64,000 nt of DNA, from NCBI RefSeq assembly GCF_000513275.1, contig NZ_CBVJ010000106.1:1-64000 (forward strand), written 5' to 3'. Below, piece after piece: positions 1 through 8,463 of this stretch. Below the pieces are notes generated by a model, which had not been told where the DNA came from, made no database searches, and saw nothing but the letters and a program-made list of their open reading frames with translations. Positions within the stretch are counted from its first letter, which is position 1, and every line of letters starts with the position of its first letter. The position numbers and the translations under genes are program-made. This DNA comes from Paenibacillus gorillae. Its GTDB lineage: Bacteria; Bacillota; Bacilli; Paenibacillales; Paenibacillaceae.

Positions 1-84
1 CATCTCCAAAAAGAAATAAACCTCCATAAGCAGCCAATCGCCACCCGGCGCAGCTTGCCCACAAAGGTTTATCATCACTATCTA

Positions 85-999
85 TTAACGGTACGTCGAT
101 ATGCCCGTCTCGTCGGTAAAGATCTGCAAGTGCGACGGCAGTACTGAGAACGTAAACGGCAGCCTGCCGCCATATTCCCCGTCCAGATTAATCTGGACGT
201 AATCCGGCGTGGTCACCTTCAGCTCGCTCGTCCGAAAATGAATAAAATGCGAGTCGTTCAAATGCTCGCCGCGCAGCGCCATCGTCGCAAGGCGGATGAA
301 CTCCGCCAAATTGCATTTTTTCAGCAAAATGACATCAAACAGCCCGTCGTCCACCTTGGACTCCGGGGCCAGCTTCTCGAAGCCGCCAACGGAGTTGCTG
401 TTGCAAATGAGAAACAGCATGAACTCCCCGTCAAAGCCGCCAACGCCAGCCGCTTCAAAGCTAAGCTGCGTGGGGCGAAGGCGGGTCATTTTCTCCAGCC
501 CCTTCATATAATAGGCCAACTGCCCGATCATCGTCTTCAGCTTACTTGGAACGTCGTAAGTCAGCTCCGTCAGTGACCCGCCGCCGGCGATATTAATGAA
601 ATAGCGGTTATTCGCCTTCCCTACGTCTATCGGCCGAGTATACTGCTGAATGATCAGGTCGCAGGCATATTCCCAGTGCCGTGGAATTCCCATCGCCCGG
701 GCAAAATCATTCGTCGTTCCCAGAGGTAAAATGCCAAGAGGCGGCAAGTTGGGCTTTTCAGCCAAGCCATTAATGACCTCATACAGCGTCCCGTCGCCGC
801 CAGCTGCAATAATCATGTCGTATCCGCGCTCTGCGGCTTCGGCAGCAGCAAGTGTCGCATCGCCTTCGCCTGTCGTCGCATGGCAGCTTGCCTCGATACC
901 GGCCTGATCCAGCTTTTGCAAAATATCCGGCAGCCGGCGCTTCATCTCTTCCCGTCCCGATGTCGGGTTATAAATTAATCTTGCTCTTTTATTTACCAT
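85..999 (-). CDS. dagK: Diacylglycerol/lipid kinase (DagK/DgkB family)
   Basis: A 304-residue protein of the DAGK_cat fold, the family that phosphorylates diacylglycerol released during lipoteichoic acid synthesis so that it can re-enter phospholipid synthesis. The ATP-binding GGDGT motif is at residues 67-71, and the family signature LPLGTTNDFA is at 91-100. There is no signal peptide or membrane segment, as expected of a soluble, membrane-associated kinase. The ATG follows a GGGGG ribosome site by about 9 nt. It is the last of three closely packed minus-strand genes (15 nt after the CbiX-like gene). Length is normal for the family; the exact lipid substrate is inferred. Confidence 0.9.
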   Translation of the reverse strand: MVNKRARLIYNPTSGREEMKRRLPDILQKLDQAGIEASCHATTGEGDATLAAAEAAERGYDMIIAAGGDGTLYEVINGLAEKPNLPPLGILPLGTTNDFARAMGIPRHWEYACDLIIQQYTRPIDVGKANNRYFINIAGGGSLTELTYDVPSKLKTMIGQLAYYMKGLEKMTRLRPTQLSFEAAGVGGFDGEFMLFLICNSNSVGGFEKLAPESKVDDGLFDVILLKKCNLAEFIRLATMALRGEHLNDSHFIHFRTSELKVTTPDYVQINLDGEYGGRLPFTFSVLPSHLQIFTDETGISTYR

Positions 1000-1014
1000 A
1001 CGATAAAGCCCCCA

Positions 1015-1818
1015 CTACGAATACCGTTCCGTCGCCTCAAGCTGCTCCAGCCAGGTTGCGATCCGCCGTTCCACCCAACGTGCAACAGCAGGATGCGGCA
1101 GCATCGCTTCGCCGTTATAGCGATAGTCCAGTCCGGACAGCCGCTTCGGAATGACAGTATTCGTAAAATATCCTTTACTCAAAAATAACGGCACAACGAT
1201 TACTGCTTCATTCGGTCTGTCCTGTTGAAGCTCCTGCATACGCGCCGCAGCTTGATCTGGCAGCAGCATAGCTGTTGCCGCATGCGCAAAGCCGCCAAGC
1301 TCTCTCAGCCGTTTCCCAAGCCGATTCAGCCCTTGCTGCCATCGTTCATGAAATACCGGCTCCTTACTGCCATGGCCTACCAGCAGCAGCGTCTCCTGGT
1401 CAGCAGCCGTCGATAAAGGCTTTATATTCGACAGCAGCAGCTCCACAATTTCTTCATCCTCATCGATCGGCTGGCCCATATGAATGCTGGTGGTATGCTT
1501 CACACGGAAGGTTCCAAGATCGCCCTCCAGCTCCGAGATCGGCGGCAGTCCGAAGGCTTGCCCAATTTCGTCGACATGCGTGCTGCCGGAAGACACGAAC
1601 AATGGAAGAACGAATAGTTCCGTCACGCCCTGCGCTTCCAGCGCATCAATACCATCCTGAATGAGCCGTCCCTCCACAATCTCGAGAAACGACGAATACA
1701 CCGGTACGCCCTGAAGAGATGTCGATGAAACGGCGGCAGCAGCCACCGCTTCATCGACAAGCCTTACCCACTCCGCTTCCCGCGATCCATGGCTGATAAC
1801 GAGTATGCCAGGCTTCAT
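1015..1818 (-). CDS. CbiX/SirB-type sirohydrochlorin chelatase
   Basis: A 267-residue protein with two CbiX halves. Each half opens with an HGS motif (HGSRE at 10-14; HGSKE at 149-153). This family inserts Co2+ or Fe2+ into sirohydrochlorin for cobalamin or siroheme synthesis. The first half keeps a second histidine in SGSTHVDEI (His81), a likely metal ligand, while the equivalent place in the second half reads SKGYFTNT and has lost it; one active site per fused molecule is usual. No siroheme or cobalamin genes are next to it, so the metal cannot be told from context. It lies 3 nt after the YerC gene and 15 nt before dagK, so the three are probably one transcript. Confidence 0.82.
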   Translation of the reverse strand: MKPGILVISHGSREAEWVRLVDEAVAAAAVSSTSLQGVPVYSSFLEIVEGRLIQDGIDALEAQGVTELFVLPLFVSSGSTHVDEIGQAFGLPPISELEGDLGTFRVKHTTSIHMGQPIDEDEEIVELLLSNIKPLSTAADQETLLLVGHGSKEPVFHERWQQGLNRLGKRLRELGGFAHAATAMLLPDQAAARMQELQQDRPNEAVIVVPLFLSKGYFTNTVIPKRLSGLDYRYNGEAMLPHPAVARWVERRIATWLEQLEATERYS

Positions 1819-1821
1819 TTC

Positions 1822-2112
1822 TTATCGTCCCAAACGCTCTAAAGCCATTTTATACCCGTCGTTGCCGTAATTCAAACAACGCTTCACCCGCGATATCGTT
1901 GCTGTACTAGCGCCGGTCTCCGCCTCGATCTGGTTGTAGGTGCTGCCTTTGCCCAGCATGCGCGCAACCTCAAGACGCTGAGACAGCGACTGGATCTCGT
2001 TGATCGTGCACAGATCGTCAAAAAAGACGTAGCATTCCTCCACCGATTTCAGAGTCAAAACCGCCTCAAACAACTGGTCGATCGCTTTATCGTTAAGCTT
2101 TTTAAGCTGCAT
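1822..2112 (-). CDS. yerC: YerC/YecD family TrpR-like DNA-binding protein
   Basis: A 96-residue all-helical protein of the TrpR-like YerC/YecD family. The helix-turn-helix is at about residues 55-78 (TYNQIEAETGASTATISRVK). The length matches the family. YerC homologues are transcriptional regulators of poorly defined target; in B. subtilis yerC lies near yerB and pcrA, and a YerB homologue is also present 4 kb away here. It is first in the yerC-cbiX-dagK operon and has a good sigma-A promoter directly upstream. The ribosome site before the ATG is weak (AGTGG). Confidence 0.85.
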   Translation of the reverse strand: MQLKKLNDKAIDQLFEAVLTLKSVEECYVFFDDLCTINEIQSLSQRLEVARMLGKGSTYNQIEAETGASTATISRVKRCLNYGNDGYKMALERLGR

Positions 2113-2148
2113 GCAAATCCACTACTTTCCTATTAAGTTATTGCTCAC

Positions 2149-2177
2149 ATTGTAACTTTTTTAGGGCATTTTTTCAA
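2149..2177 (-). promoter_or_regulatory. Sigma-A promoter of the yerC operon
   Basis: On the minus strand TTGAAA (2172-2177) and TACAAT (2149-2154) are separated by 17 nt, about 37 nt before the yerC start codon. Five of six bases match the consensus in each element. Confidence 0.7.
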
Positions 2178-2338
2178 GCATTACCGTTTCGACGCTTTAC
2201 AGGACGGAAGAGTCTTTTATTAGGGAGACAGGGCTGCTATCCCGATTTTTTATTCATGACCCGTGACAATCGTCCAATCCGTATGTTTGCCTATCCCATA
2301 GACTGCTATTAAGCAGAACATACAATGAGAAAAGGGTT

Positions 2339-2866
2339 GTGATCCGCGTGAACTACCGCAACAACAACGGCGGCGGTTATCCGCAGCACTACTATCCGCC
2401 GCACTCGCCTCACGGCGGCCATCACCGCCAGGCGCTGACTCAGAAGAGCCAAGGCGTCTCCAGCCTGTCTCAGACATTCGGCGTGAACCCGGAGATTGAC
2501 CCGCCCGTTTCGGCTGTTCCCATACAGGCATCTCTGGCTCCCGTCGTCGTACCTGCCACAGCTGCCGAACTGGTCGAGACGACCCAAGCGGCACCGGCAA
2601 AAGGGGGGCTGTTCTCCCTCGACAAGCTGGGTGACATCAAAGGCTTTGTCGATCGTCTCGGCGGCATCGACGGTATTCTGAACACTGTCACCAAAGTACA
2701 GAAGGTCGTCTCCACTGTGTCTCAGATGGCGCCGATGGTCAAAGTGCTGATGGGCTCCTTCAAGAAATCGAGCGATGATTCCGACGAGTCCGATGAATTT
2801 TTCCCGAAAAAAGCGCAAGCGCAGACGCAAACGTACCGGCACACCAAAAGGAAGGCGCAAACGTAA
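2339..2866 (+). CDS. YqfQ/VrrA-like small protein, possibly frameshifted tail
   Basis: A 175-residue protein with a Gly/His/Tyr/Pro-rich N-terminus (to about residue 30), a Pro/Ala linker, then a hydrophobic-helical part (about 90-145, with GLFSLDKLGDIKGFVDRLGG followed by MAPMVKVLMG) and an acidic SDDSDESDE stretch. This arrangement resembles the YqfQ/VrrA family of Bacillales, of unknown function. Two in-frame GTG codons (2339 and 2348) can serve as start; AAAGGG at 2331-2336 is better spaced for the second. After the acidic stretch the neighbouring frame encodes a very basic tail reaching a stop near 2888, which suggests an extra A in the A6 run near 2806 (see findings). Confidence 0.55.
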   Translation: MIRVNYRNNNGGGYPQHYYPPHSPHGGHHRQALTQKSQGVSSLSQTFGVNPEIDPPVSAVPIQASLAPVVVPATAAELVETTQAAPAKGGLFSLDKLGDIKGFVDRLGGIDGILNTVTKVQKVVSTVSQMAPMVKVLMGSFKKSSDDSDESDEFFPKKAQAQTQTYRHTKRKAQT

Positions 2867-2944
2867 GGCGATTAAGAAAAAGCTGTAGCTATTCCCAGCT
2901 TCGCAACACTAGACGCAAGCCATCCGGCTTGCGTCTTTCTTTAT
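2867..2944. other. Spacer between YqfQ-like gene and repeat array
   Basis: Holds the alternative basic reading frame of the preceding gene up to about 2888, then a short GC-rich stretch (CGCAAGCCATCCGGCTTGCG at about 2912-2931) that can fold into a hairpin and is followed by TCTTTCTTTATT, a plausible plus-strand terminator for the YqfQ-like gene. Confidence 0.45.
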
Positions 2945-3884
2945 TCGTCTCAAACCGCATGTTTCACACCTATTCTGCGAACCTGTCTTCGCTATTTAGC
3001 GAAGACGATTCGTTGCGTTTAAACTACACAGTTTCATTTAAAGCTGACCTCAACTAATCATCTGCACGCCTGATGAACAAGCTCCACAACGAACCTGATT
3101 CGCAAAACAGCGAATCAAACTTCGCTATATCAACACTAACTGATGCTAATACGGCTACAACGAACTAAATTTCGCTTTCCGTGAACCTTGCTTCTCCAAT
3201 TGCGAACTTCTCTTCGCTATGGCTGACGCATCGGCTCGAACCACATGTTTTACACCATTTCTGCGAACCTGTCTTCGCTATTCAGCGAAGACGGTTCGTT
3301 GCGTTTAAGCTACGCAGTTACATATGAATCTGACCTCATCTAATCATCTGCTCACATAATGGACTGCCCCACAACGAACTTGATTCGCAAAACAGCGAAT
3401 CAAACTTCGCTGTACTAACACTAACTGATGCTCAATATGGCTATAGCGAACTAAATTTCGTTTTCCGTGAACCTTGCTTCTCCAATTGCGAAATTCTCTT
3501 CGCTATCGCTGAAGCATCGCCTCGAACCACGTCTTTTGCACACATTCTGCGAACCTGTCTTCTCTATTTAGCGAAGGCGATTCGTTGCGCATACTTAGAA
3601 ACTACATATGTAGCTAACCTCATGTAGTTAAACCCGCAGGCATGATGGACAAGCTCCACAACGAACCTGATTCGCAAAACAGCGAATCAAACTTCGCTGT
3701 TCCAACACTAACTGATGCCCAATACGGCTACAGCGAACTAAACTTCGCTTTCCGTGAACCCTGCTTCTCCAATTGCGAACTTCTCTTCGCTATTGCTAAA
3801 GCATCGGCTCAAACCGCATGTTTTACACCATTTCTGCGAACCTGTCTTCGCTATTTAACGAAGACGGTTCGTTGCAGTTAAAGT
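2945..3884. repeat. Tandem array of a ~286-bp non-coding unit (about 3.3 copies)
   Basis: The landmark CTGCGAACCTGTCTTC starts at 2975, 3261, 3547 and 3834, giving periods of 286, 286 and 287 bp. Copies one to three are complete and the fourth stops after about 50 bp. Each unit carries several short palindromes built from TTCGC/GCGAA, for example GTCTTCGCTA-TT-TAGCGAAGAC (2985-3006, ten-base arms) and TGATTCGC-N6-GCGAATCA (3096-3117). The copies differ by scattered substitutions and small indels. The period is not a multiple of three and the reading frames are not preserved through all copies, so this is read as non-coding. Confidence 0.9.
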
Positions 3885-4272
3885 TGGTTCGAACGGACAT
3901 TTTCTGTGCAGCTTTTTCCGAGTGCTTGTGCTATTGCATCTGGTTGGCCCAGTTCCGATGTCTCGTGCTGCATGACACGTATTGTTGACCCGGTCTCCTA
4001 CTGTTTGTGCTTGCATGGTTTGTTCTGCATGGTTTGTGCTGCATGGCTTGTCATTCATCATTAGTTCTTTCTGCGTTGTGCGAATTAGGGTAAGCGGAGC
4101 GTTTTGAGTTCAGGACGACTTTTCGAAGGTTCTATCCATTAATCATCGTGCAAGCGATGGGGAAAATGGAATCAAGAACGGCGGTATGAACCAAAACGTG
4201 CAGCGAACCCGGCACTCGACAGCACACAGCAAAACGCGCAATGCCCTCACCACTCGAACGCCAGCATCACAT
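3885..4272. other. Intergenic stretch without recognised gene
   Basis: I see no convincing gene. Around 4008-4050 there are three near-copies of a 14-15 nt phrase, TGCATGGTTTGTGC and variants. The rest looks unstructured. Confidence 0.5.
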
Positions 4273-4278
4273 AAAAAA

Positions 4279-4302
4279 GACTGCCGAGAACTCCCGGCAG
4301 CC
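4279..4302 (-). terminator. Terminator of the pit operon
   Basis: On the minus strand GGCTGCCG and CGGCAGTC pair around an 8-nt loop and are followed by six T residues (4273-4278 as A on plus). It lies 15 nt after the phosphate-transporter stop codon. Confidence 0.8.
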
Positions 4303-4316
4303 TTCAATATCAGCTA

Positions 4317-5312
4317 TTAATAAAACACATTATCGATAACCCAATAAACAGCATAAGCCATAAAGACAGTAATCGGAATCGTAATAATCCAAGCTACGAA
4401 GATACGGCCAGCGACCGACCAGCGAACGCTGGAGAAGCGCTTCGCACTGCCTACGCCCAGAATCGAGGACGTAATAACATGCGTCGTACTTACTGGCAAA
4501 TGAATCAGAGTCGCAGTCAAAATAACGGCTGCCGAGCCAATATCGGCGGCAAAGCCATTAATCGGCTCGATTTTGAAAATCTTCGTGCCCATCGTTTTAA
4601 TGATCTTCCAGCCGCCGACCGAAGTGCCCAGCGCCATTGCAAGCGCAGCGGACAGCTTAACCCATAGCGGAACGTCCATCGTATCTTGTATGCCTGCCGC
4701 TACCAAGGCGAAAGTGATGATACCCATTGCCTTTTGCGCATCATTCGTTCCGTGCGAGAACGATTGGAATGCAGCGGTAATGATCTGTCCGAAGCGGAAG
4801 CCTTTATTCACTTGATGCGGGCTGGAACGGGCAAAAATCCGTTTCAGAATCCACATGATGATAAAGCCCGCAGCAAACGCGATCAGCGGAGAAATGAGCA
4901 GCGCTTTGACGATATCGAGCAATCCGCTGCTGTTAATCGAACCCGTTCCTGCTCCTGCAATGACCGCGCCTGCAAGCGAACCGATCAATGCATGGGAAGA
5001 GGAAGAAGGAATACCGAACCACCAAGTGATTAGATTCCACACAATGGCTGATACAAGTGCAGCAATTACGATCTCAACGCCATTGGGGAGATCAGCCGGA
5101 TTGGCGACGCCGCTGCCGATGGTTTTCGCTACGCCGGTAAAGGTCAGAGCGCCTACAAAGTTCATGACAGCCGCCATCATAATGGCAACGCGCGGTTTTA
5201 ACGCCCGCGTCGATACCGAAGTAGCAATCGCATTGGCCGTGTCGTGAAAGCCGTTAATAAAGTCAAAGCTGAGCGCAAGAAAAACGACTACACATAGAAC
5301 GATTAAATCCAT
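4317..5312 (-). CDS. pit: PiT-family inorganic phosphate transporter
   Basis: A 331-residue polytopic membrane protein of the PHO4/PiT family, which imports metal-phosphate with H+ (or Na+). The two family signatures are visible: GFHDTANAIATSVSTRAL near residues 21-38 in the first repeat and SFSHGTNDAQKAMG near 190 in the second, showing the inverted duplication of the fold. Length is typical of the short bacterial members. It follows the DUF47/PhoU-like gene by 30 nt in the same direction, a pairing found widely in bacteria, where the DUF47 protein modulates the transporter. A candidate Pho box upstream of the pair suggests phosphate control. Confidence 0.92.
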   Translation of the reverse strand: MDLIVLCVVVFLALSFDFINGFHDTANAIATSVSTRALKPRVAIMMAAVMNFVGALTFTGVAKTIGSGVANPADLPNGVEIVIAALVSAIVWNLITWWFGIPSSSSHALIGSLAGAVIAGAGTGSINSSGLLDIVKALLISPLIAFAAGFIIMWILKRIFARSSPHQVNKGFRFGQIITAAFQSFSHGTNDAQKAMGIITFALVAAGIQDTMDVPLWVKLSAALAMALGTSVGGWKIIKTMGTKIFKIEPINGFAADIGSAAVILTATLIHLPVSTTHVITSSILGVGSAKRFSSVRWSVAGRIFVAWIITIPITVFMAYAVYWVIDNVFY

Positions 5313-5342
5313 TTGAATTGACTCCTACTCTCTACTATCTGG

Positions 5343-5954
5343 TTAGCTGTTGCGCATAATGATCGATTCCAACGTGTTCGCTACGTCTTCGCAATAATCG
5401 GTCGTTTGCTCCAGCATTTCGTAGATTTCTTTTCGTTTAATCAGTTCAATCGGATCCTTCACATTTGCAAACAAGCTCTTAATTGCGACGCGCAGCAGAT
5501 CGTCCGCCTGGTTCTCCAGTTCGTTGATCGCAATATTCGGCTCGCGAATGGCAAGCAGTTTTTTCTCCGTCAGCAAGTAAATCGCTTTTTTGATTTGATT
5601 AGCAGAGCGCAGTAAAATATCGCCAAACAACGTGATATACTCGTCCTTTTCATGAACGTAGTACATTTCGAAGCGTGAAGCGCAAGCTTCAATGCCGTCG
5701 AGAACATCGTCGAGAGACGTCGTGAGCGCCATTATATCTTCCCGCTCAATCGGGGTAATGAACGTCTTGTTCAGTTCTTTGAGAATGGTATGGACGTATA
5801 CGTCACATTTGCTTTCGTATTCTTTCATCGCCTTCGCGAAAGCTGTTACATCCGACAAGTCAGAAACCCCGTTAGAAAAATACTGTACTGCTTCAACCAA
5901 GGTGTCTGCCATTTCTTCAAACGTTTTAAAGAAAATGTCTTTTTTCTTAAACAT
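5343..5954 (-). CDS. DUF47 (PhoU-like) phosphate transport regulator
   Basis: A 203-residue, almost wholly alpha-helical protein of the DUF47/YkaA family, related to PhoU. Acidic helices with EYESKCDVYVH and NELENQADDLL fit the E(D)xxxD metal-cluster pattern of PhoU-like proteins. Members are cytosolic partners of PiT transporters. The gene is 30 nt upstream of pit and is first in this two-gene unit. The family's role as a regulator or chaperone of PiT uptake is known only in outline. Confidence 0.88.
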   Translation of the reverse strand: MFKKKDIFFKTFEEMADTLVEAVQYFSNGVSDLSDVTAFAKAMKEYESKCDVYVHTILKELNKTFITPIEREDIMALTTSLDDVLDGIEACASRFEMYYVHEKDEYITLFGDILLRSANQIKKAIYLLTEKKLLAIREPNIAINELENQADDLLRVAIKSLFANVKDPIELIKRKEIYEMLEQTTDYCEDVANTLESIIMRNS

Positions 5955-6034
5955 CGTAATCCCCTTTACCTGACTGGATGTTGAGGCTTCATGAAAATGA
6001 GCCCAGATAATCTTAACATAGTTTACTTTAGTTT

Positions 6035-6051
6035 TGTTAAGGGAATGTAAA
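6035..6051 (-). promoter_or_regulatory. Candidate PhoP box before the DUF47-pit operon
   Basis: On the minus strand TTTACA (6046-6051) and TTAACA (6035-6040) are direct repeats 11 bp apart, start to start. This is the arrangement of B. subtilis PhoP boxes (TTAACA-like hexamers with about 5-nt spacers). It lies about 80 nt upstream of the DUF47 start. Only two clear hexamers are seen, and no sharp -10 element was chosen. Confidence 0.45.
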
Positions 6052-6104
6052 GGATTTATGAAAACTTTTATTTTTTTCGATTTTCGTTACAAATAATTAA
6101 AAAA

Positions 6105-6124
6105 CACGCCCCGCAAGGAGCGTG
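6105..6124 (-). terminator. Terminator of the yerB-like gene
   Basis: On the minus strand CACGCTCC-TTGC-GGGGCGTG (one mismatch) is followed by six T residues. It lies about 95 nt after the lipoprotein stop codon. A second inverted repeat, CACTCTT-N8-AAGAGTG, lies between them at about 6177-6198. Confidence 0.75.
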
Positions 6125-6217
6125 CTTACAGCTTTTTCCTATCGACGTGTGGAATGGCCACCCCGTCAAATGGAAGCACTCTTCGCCTGTTAAGAGTGTT
6201 TCCGTAAAGGGCTCATT

Positions 6218-7318
6218 TTACCCAAAAATGATATGATCCTCAAAGGACGGCGTATTCGGCACAACATGAAAATACGTTACACCCGGCACAAATGGCAGCT
6301 CGGCTCCATCCTTCATAATACGAATCATATTATCACTGCTCCGCACCCATTCACAGGAAATCGCCTTGCCTTGCTGGAACAACATGGCCGAGCCTCCTGC
6401 ATGAAGATCCACATCCAGCCGTCCCACATCATCGAGCGTTTTATGTCTCGCGCCAAGCACAACCAGATTAGCGGCTTTCAACTGCTCATTATTGTTCATA
6501 TCGACATGAGGCTCGCCATTAATGGAGCGCTGGTACAAGCCGCTGGCTGCATCATAGGCGTACGATACTTTATAGTTTTTCAAAGTAAAGCCGATTTCAA
6601 TAGTGGTTGCATCCGTACCGCCACCAGCTGCTGCCGACACTGGAACAGCTCCGTCCTGACTGCCCGGAATGAACGAATAGACCGGAACCGAACGGTCGCT
6701 TGCATAACCCCGCTTGTCAGCCCCATTCCGAAGCTTCTCCAGATCCGAATAAAGATTATGCGGCGCTTTCCGCTCCTTGCTGCGCCAGAAATAGCTTCCC
6801 GCATTCGAAATTTCATCCAGATAAGGCTTCTTCTGCTGCTGCAAAATCGCATATGCATCATTGCTGCCGCCTGCATGAGCAAGAACTGCACCGTAGCTTT
6901 CGCCAATATCAATCAAGTATGGACGAATACTGCGGATCGGACCAATGGATTCCGTAAGCTTGTCCGTGCTTTGGAAAATCGCGATCAATCGCGTGATACC
7001 GCCTTCCGCCAGCACTTCCCATACGATGTCTGCGTTCGTTAATCCTGATTGCGGGCGGGCAGGCTTTAGATTATTAATCATGACAGCAATCGGACGAGAG
7101 TCTGCTTCCGTATCTCTTCCCAGACCCGTTAATGGAGCCGTAAAAGGATGTGCAGGTGTCATTTCTGGCGCAGGAGCTTCTGTCGGATCTGTAGTTACTT
7201 CTACATTTGGGTTCTGTGCATTGCCGCCCTGACTACATGCCGCGAGCAGCACGACCATCATCGCAGCCGCTATTGTTAACAACGTCAGTTTGCGTAAAAC
7301 TTGCATTCGATTGTTCAT
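6218..7318 (-). CDS. yerB: YerB-like DUF3048 lipoprotein
   Basis: A 366-residue exported lipoprotein. The signal peptide ends in LLAAC with lipidation at Cys28, followed by a Thr/Pro/Glu-rich spacer and a DUF3048 body (PIAVMINNLKPARPQSGL near residue 76). The C-terminal DUF3048 region holds MNNNEQLKAANLVVLGARHK. B. subtilis YerB is the reference member; its function is unknown, with a cell-envelope location expected. The ribosome site GGGAG is 6 nt before the ATG. It stands alone between two terminators. Confidence 0.85.
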   Translation of the reverse strand: MNNRMQVLRKLTLLTIAAAMMVVLLAACSQGGNAQNPNVEVTTDPTEAPAPEMTPAHPFTAPLTGLGRDTEADSRPIAVMINNLKPARPQSGLTNADIVWEVLAEGGITRLIAIFQSTDKLTESIGPIRSIRPYLIDIGESYGAVLAHAGGSNDAYAILQQQKKPYLDEISNAGSYFWRSKERKAPHNLYSDLEKLRNGADKRGYASDRSVPVYSFIPGSQDGAVPVSAAAGGGTDATTIEIGFTLKNYKVSYAYDAASGLYQRSINGEPHVDMNNNEQLKAANLVVLGARHKTLDDVGRLDVDLHAGGSAMLFQQGKAISCEWVRSSDNMIRIMKDGAELPFVPGVTYFHVVPNTPSFEDHIIFG

Positions 7319-7422
7319 TTATTCTCCCGCCTTAGGTTCGTCATTGTCACGCGGTAGCGCTTTATTTCTATTTATCATTTAATCACATTTAGAAATAATT
7401 GTCTGCTCCAATGGACAAAAAA

Positions 7423-7448
7423 ACGGCAGCGCCCGCTGGCACCGCCGT
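7423..7448 (-). terminator. Terminator of the alpha/beta hydrolase gene
   Basis: An 11-bp stem with two G-U pairs (ACGGCGGTGCC / GGCGCTGCCGT on the minus strand) and a tetraloop is followed by seven T residues, 15 nt after the stop codon. Confidence 0.85.
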
Positions 7449-7462
7449 CTTGCTTCCTGCTA

Positions 7463-8284
7463 TTAAATGCTCCAATGATGCCATTCCTGCTGCTGCCGGT
7501 CTAGTCCAGCCAGCCAGTTCGAGCTTACCCGGATCGCTTCCTCCTGATGCTTGCGGTTTGAGTACGTATGATTCGCCTGAAAAATAATTTCCTTGTCGCA
7601 GAGTCCCTCACTGCGTGTCCAGAACACCTTCTGGTACAGGAAGCTGTAGTCCACTGGAATGAGCTCGTCGCTCGTCCCGTGTACAAGAAGCACCTCGCCC
7701 CCAAATTTCGTTGCCGCTTGAAACGGCTGATGCTGGAGCAGCGAATCGAAAAATACCGGTTGCAGCGTAAAGCCTGAATAATCGGTATCGCCTTGCTGAA
7801 CCGCTTCGTCATAGCCTGCACGGCCGACAATCCGGACGATATCGTTAAACGGATAAGCGACGGGCGACCATAGAATAAGCCGTTTCACCCGTCTGTCCCT
7901 CACAGCAGTCATAAGGGCAAGCGCACCGCCTAGACTATGACCGAGAAGTACAATCCGCTGAGGGTCAACACAGTCCATCGAGGAGATATAATCGATCGCA
8001 GTACGCGTCTGGTCGATCATACTCTCAAATCCAAGCGCGCCATAATCACCATTGCTTTCGCCACAGCCGCCGTAATCAAATCGCAGAACATAGGAGCCTT
8101 CTGCCGCCAATGCTCTTGCCGTCTTCACGAATAACCGGTCGACACCTACACGGCTGCCTACGAACCCATGGCATATAATAATCGCTTGTTTTTTAGCATT
8201 ATCTTTGCCGACGCCGTCCTTCGGATAATGTAGCGTAGCTGCCAGCTCCAAGCCGTCATGACGCAGTATCAATTGCTTTTCCAT
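7463..8284 (-). CDS. Alpha/beta hydrolase (serine esterase/lysophospholipase-like)
   Basis: A 273-residue cytosolic alpha/beta hydrolase. I chose the ATG at 8284 because GGGAGG stands 7 nt before it; the longer frame to 8317 has no ribosome site and its start overlaps this one. The nucleophile elbow is GHSLGG (Ser117). Asp207 in HGTSDELIP and His239 in ANHTY complete the triad, and CHGFVGS near residue 39 supplies the oxyanion hole. The family (Hydrolase_4 / X-Pro dipeptidyl-like) acts on esters or peptides; the substrate cannot be read from the sequence. It is a single-gene unit with its own promoter and terminator. Confidence 0.85.
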   Translation of the reverse strand: MEKQLILRHDGLELAATLHYPKDGVGKDNAKKQAIIICHGFVGSRVGVDRLFVKTARALAAEGSYVLRFDYGGCGESNGDYGALGFESMIDQTRTAIDYISSMDCVDPQRIVLLGHSLGGALALMTAVRDRRVKRLILWSPVAYPFNDIVRIVGRAGYDEAVQQGDTDYSGFTLQPVFFDSLLQHQPFQAATKFGGEVLLVHGTSDELIPVDYSFLYQKVFWTRSEGLCDKEIIFQANHTYSNRKHQEEAIRVSSNWLAGLDRQQQEWHHWSI

Positions 8285-8358
8285 TCCGATAACCTCCCGC
8301 ATCCCGAAGCCTGTCAATATTTATAATTCCTACCCGAATACTATGATTAATTGACCTC

Positions 8359-8388
8359 ATAATAGCATTCACCTGAACCTGCTGTCAA
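8359..8388 (-). promoter_or_regulatory. Sigma-A promoter of the hydrolase gene
   Basis: TTGACA (8383-8388) and TATTAT (8359-8364) on the minus strand are 18 nt apart, about 75 nt before the hydrolase ATG. Confidence 0.65.
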
Positions 8389-8463
8389 CAGGTCAATCAA
8401 GATTTCTTATTTTGGACATACTAAAGCCACACCTATCCCCGTAAGAAAAGGAGTGACCGTCTT

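Noticed and set aside
1-84. Possible start of another minus-strand gene (CAT at 1-3 after GGAG)
   Set aside because: Only a start-like triplet is within the window; there is no coding sequence to judge.
2319-2326. CATACAAT, an exact SigE-type -10 element, before the YqfQ-like gene
   Set aside because: Only 12 nt before the first possible start, so the ribosome site would be upstream of transcription; no matching -35 was seen.
3642-3881. 79-codon open frame in the third copy of the 286-bp repeat
   Set aside because: The frame is broken in copy one by an indel, the unit length is not a multiple of three and no ribosome site is present.
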